Source of the DNA: Pelecanus crispus
Taxonomy: Eukaryota > Chordata > Aves > Pelecaniformes > Pelecanidae
Length of the DNA: 64,000 bases
Assembly (NCBI RefSeq): GCF_030463565.1
Contig: NC_134648.1
Coordinates: 45,289,498 to 45,353,497, forward strand
Direction of reading: 5' to 3'
The translations under genes and the position numbers were made by a program. This document shows positions 61,356 to 64,000 of the stretch, one piece after another. How positions within the stretch are numbered: the first letter of the stretch is position 1; each line of letters opens with the position of its first letter. Under the pieces are notes generated by a model that saw only the letters and a program-made list of their open reading frames with translations, was not told the origin of the DNA and ran no database searches.

Positions 61356-63946
61356 AATACCCCCAAATGCCCACTCTGAGTAAAGCAGGAGGTGCTGGGA
61401 GGCTACGGGTGGCTGTCTGTGATCTGAACTTCATCTGACAAAGTCCTCTGCATCAGGACGTGAATTTATTGCATCTGTCCATCAGCACAGCTCATTACAT
61501 GGAACTTGAACTTAAGCTGTCACATATTTTCCGATAGATTAATCTCTATCTAGCATGTGAAGTTGTTGCGAGCGCTATTTGTTATTTGATATTTCATGCT
61601 CTCAGCCTGTTCAAAAAGCTGCTGAGTTAAGGAAGATCAAAATGCAGAGTGACATTTCTCTTTAAAAAGCCATTATTACAGAAAGACTCTGGGACTGTTG
61701 AAATGTGAGAATACAGCGATAGTAGCGAGTGTTATAAAACTGTTATTTTAAAACATGACCTGCTTTCTGCCTGTCCCTTAATATCACTGTGCTTAGAGGG
61801 GGAAGGAGGCTGTATTTGAAGCAGTTATCTCCTAGGCAGGCAATAGCATCTGGTGATATTAAAATGTCATCAGATGAAAATATATGCAACAGCGTCAACC
61901 TCATTTGAATATGAAATGCAAAGACAATCCGAGGCAGACAACTGCTTGTTTAGAGTGATAGCTGAATCCAAAGGCTGTATCATCAATAATAGATTAAGGG
62001 TTTTTTGCTTGTTGTAAATTAGAAGTCGGACGGGTATTGTCATTTTGTTTTTTAATTATTTATCGCATTAGCAAGGCTGGCTGTTACAAAACACCAGACA
62101 GAGTAAAAATGTAAAATACAGAGTGGGAAAAATTAATTTTAAAATCTGACACTAGAATAAAGCTTCAAAACCCTGTATCAGCTACACTGAAAATTAGATA
62201 GTAACATTCTGGTAGTTCTGTCAAAGTCAAATACAGAAGCAATTGTTAAGTGTTGATAGGCAGTGGATAGAAGGTGTAATCCACTGGGAAGGTTTTGATC
62301 CAAAATGAAACAGTTTTCTACCCCTGCTAGTCAGGCAGAAATCTAATTACTCTCTTTTGATCTCTATGGAGAGGTAAACCAAAGAGTTATAGGTTATGGA
62401 CAGTTTTATTGATTTTTATCTCAGAAATCAACAAGTGCAGGCTTTACACTTTACACATACTTGCTTAGCTGGTGTTAGGATCAAATATTTCAAACTGGCT
62501 TTCCCTGCTACCAAGTCAATAAGCATTTTAGTTGTTTTGTTCAAGTTGTACTGTTGATGTTAATATTACAGAACTTCTTTGCACTTAGAAGCTTTGGGGA
62601 AAAAGATAGCCAGGTTTATACTTGGGCATTTTAAAGCAGAAGTCTAAACATTTGTTTTTCCATCTACTTGTTTTCCTCTTGCAAGACTACATTGTTATAT
62701 TACAGCTAAAACTGGACAAACCTACCTATTTTTAGTCTCTGGGGGTGCAGACATTTCTACAAATACCTATTCTCATCAACTGCAGCTTACAGAAATATAT
62801 AAATTTTAAAAAAACTGCAACCCTTCTTCTCCAAGCTACTTACCGTAAATCCCATGTAATTTTGCAGGATGAGTTTAGACGTGGGCCAAAATGATCAATG
62901 GAGAGAGAAGTCCTTGTTTTTCATGCAGACCCTCTATATGCATTTCTGATTAAATTTAAATATATGGGGAAGATTTCACTGCTAGTCTTACCTAAAACCT
63001 TGGCATGCAATCATGTCCCCAACTCAGCAAACAGGAGTTGTGCCATCAAGCTAAAAGATGTCAAGATTTCATGCCAGCTTTTTAGAGGTATAATTATTTG
63101 GGGTCTATTGTTGTTAATTACACATTTTCATGCAATCTAATCAGCCTCCAAGAATGTGCATCAATTCAGGGTCTGCTTGTTCATGCACACAAAAAAGCCA
63201 GTCATTCGCATTTAACTCCACTGTCAGAGCCACAGGCACAGACATGGAGCCTGGGATGAGTGTAGCTTCAAGATTATTTTGATAGCTTCTCTTCTTCGTG
63301 TCCTGGGAGATGAGGCTGTTTCTCCCACAGCTGCATTTTTTCCTGAATGACTGACAACCCCTTTAGAGGAGATCAACCCCTTTTTGTGCCCTTTCACTCA
63401 CTCGGAGGTTATCAGCTAAAACTGCACTCAGCATTCAATCACATCTTTCCCCTGTGGCCGTAACTCCTGTTAACACAGTTAACCTTCTGATGGGAACATA
63501 AAATGAATCTAGGGAGGGAAAAAGAGCAGAAATACATTCCCATGTTAAGGATTAAATGGCCATAGTGCTTATAGCAGTGTTTTTTCACCTCTTTTTCTTC
63601 CACAACATTGTGTGTAAGGGGCTATTAGCAGGAAGCACCTGTCACAAAATTCTTCCTAGCAATCCCAGCAGCTCTTATTTTATTGGCAATTTTTTGACTT
63701 TAAGGTTGATGGAAAATATTATGGGAGATAAAACTGGATCACCAACCAAATTAAAATTTGTATTTGTTTGTGTTTTGGTTTGCTGACACCCCCCCTCCAG
63801 AAAATCTGAACCTGAAAGACACTGATTGACAGCCAACATTTCCCTTTTATTGGGGGTGGGCGGGAAATGATGGGGACACATAATATCCATCTTCTTTTGG
63901 ATTTCTTTTTCTATGACAGTATTTTGAAATGATAAACAGACCCATT

Positions 63947-64000
63947 GTTGGACTGGATGATCTTAAAGGTCTTTTCCAACCTAAACGATTCTATGATTCT
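63947..64000 (+). mobile_element. CR1 LINE 3' tail, older copy, cut by the window edge
   Basis: GTTGGACTGGATGATCTTAA followed by a TTTTCCAACC segment and ATTCTATGATTCT is the standard CR1 3' end. It is diverged from copies A and B, so it belongs to another, older subfamily. Only the last 50-odd bases can be aligned, and more of the tail repeat may lie beyond the edge. Confidence 0.85.

Larger units (their letters stand above)
57572..63946. other. AT-rich intergenic region with possible regulatory sequence
   Basis: About 6.4 kb of largely AT-rich single-copy DNA. It contains a 9-bp inverted repeat at 57992-58011 and an AAGC-type tetranucleotide repeat at about 61334-61355. At 61440-62090 is a stretch rich in TAAT-type motifs that looks like constrained non-coding DNA. 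Open frames up to 165 codons at 60.2-61.1 kb occur on both strands at once and are not supported as genes. Confidence 0.6.

Overview
The window is vertebrate nuclear DNA and almost certainly from a bird, probably a neoavian. It shows GT-AG introns, CR1 LINE 3' ends finishing in ATTCTATG-type tails, and solo LTRs of families I recognise from neoavian genomes. It also has the amniote gene order PSMA6 then NFKBIA, which in human lies on chromosome 14q13. The species cannot be fixed from this sequence.

Only two protein-coding genes can be supported. At the left edge are the last two coding exons, 3' UTR and poly(A) signal of PSMA6 (proteasome subunit alpha type-6), on the + strand. At 31.2-34.8 kb is a complete six-exon NFKBIA (IkB-alpha) on the - strand. 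All its splice sites read as GT-AG and its six coding exons join in frame to 312 codons plus stop. The two genes converge across about 28 kb with no supportable gene. NFKBIA has a CpG-rich promoter with kappaB-consensus sites, continuing into introns 1 and 2, and a perfect 23-bp-arm inverted repeat about 200 bp upstream of its ATG.

Upstream of NFKBIA (35.3-64 kb) the sequence is intergenic. It holds one long solo LTR (42.4 kb), a 200-N assembly gap beside a 312-nt pure-pyrimidine tract (47.1-47.7 kb), a CpG-rich segment (47.8-48.1 kb) and a young CR1 copy (49.2 kb). Two related solo LTRs with separate target-site duplications follow (50.6 and 56.5 kb). Next comes a CpG-rich stretch ending in a strong splice donor (57.57 kb), then AT-rich single-copy DNA that may contain regulatory elements, and a CR1 tail running off the right edge. 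A second young CR1 copy at 30.0 kb lies on the other side of NFKBIA in the same orientation.

PSMA6 builds the 20S proteasome core. NFKBIA encodes the NF-kappaB inhibitor destroyed by that proteasome after phosphorylation of its DSGLDS degron, so the two neighbours belong to one pathway. This is probably coincidental linkage. I found no CRISPR array, operon, tRNA, rRNA or previously undescribed protein system. Most open frames are short, overlap on both strands and lack recognisable domains.
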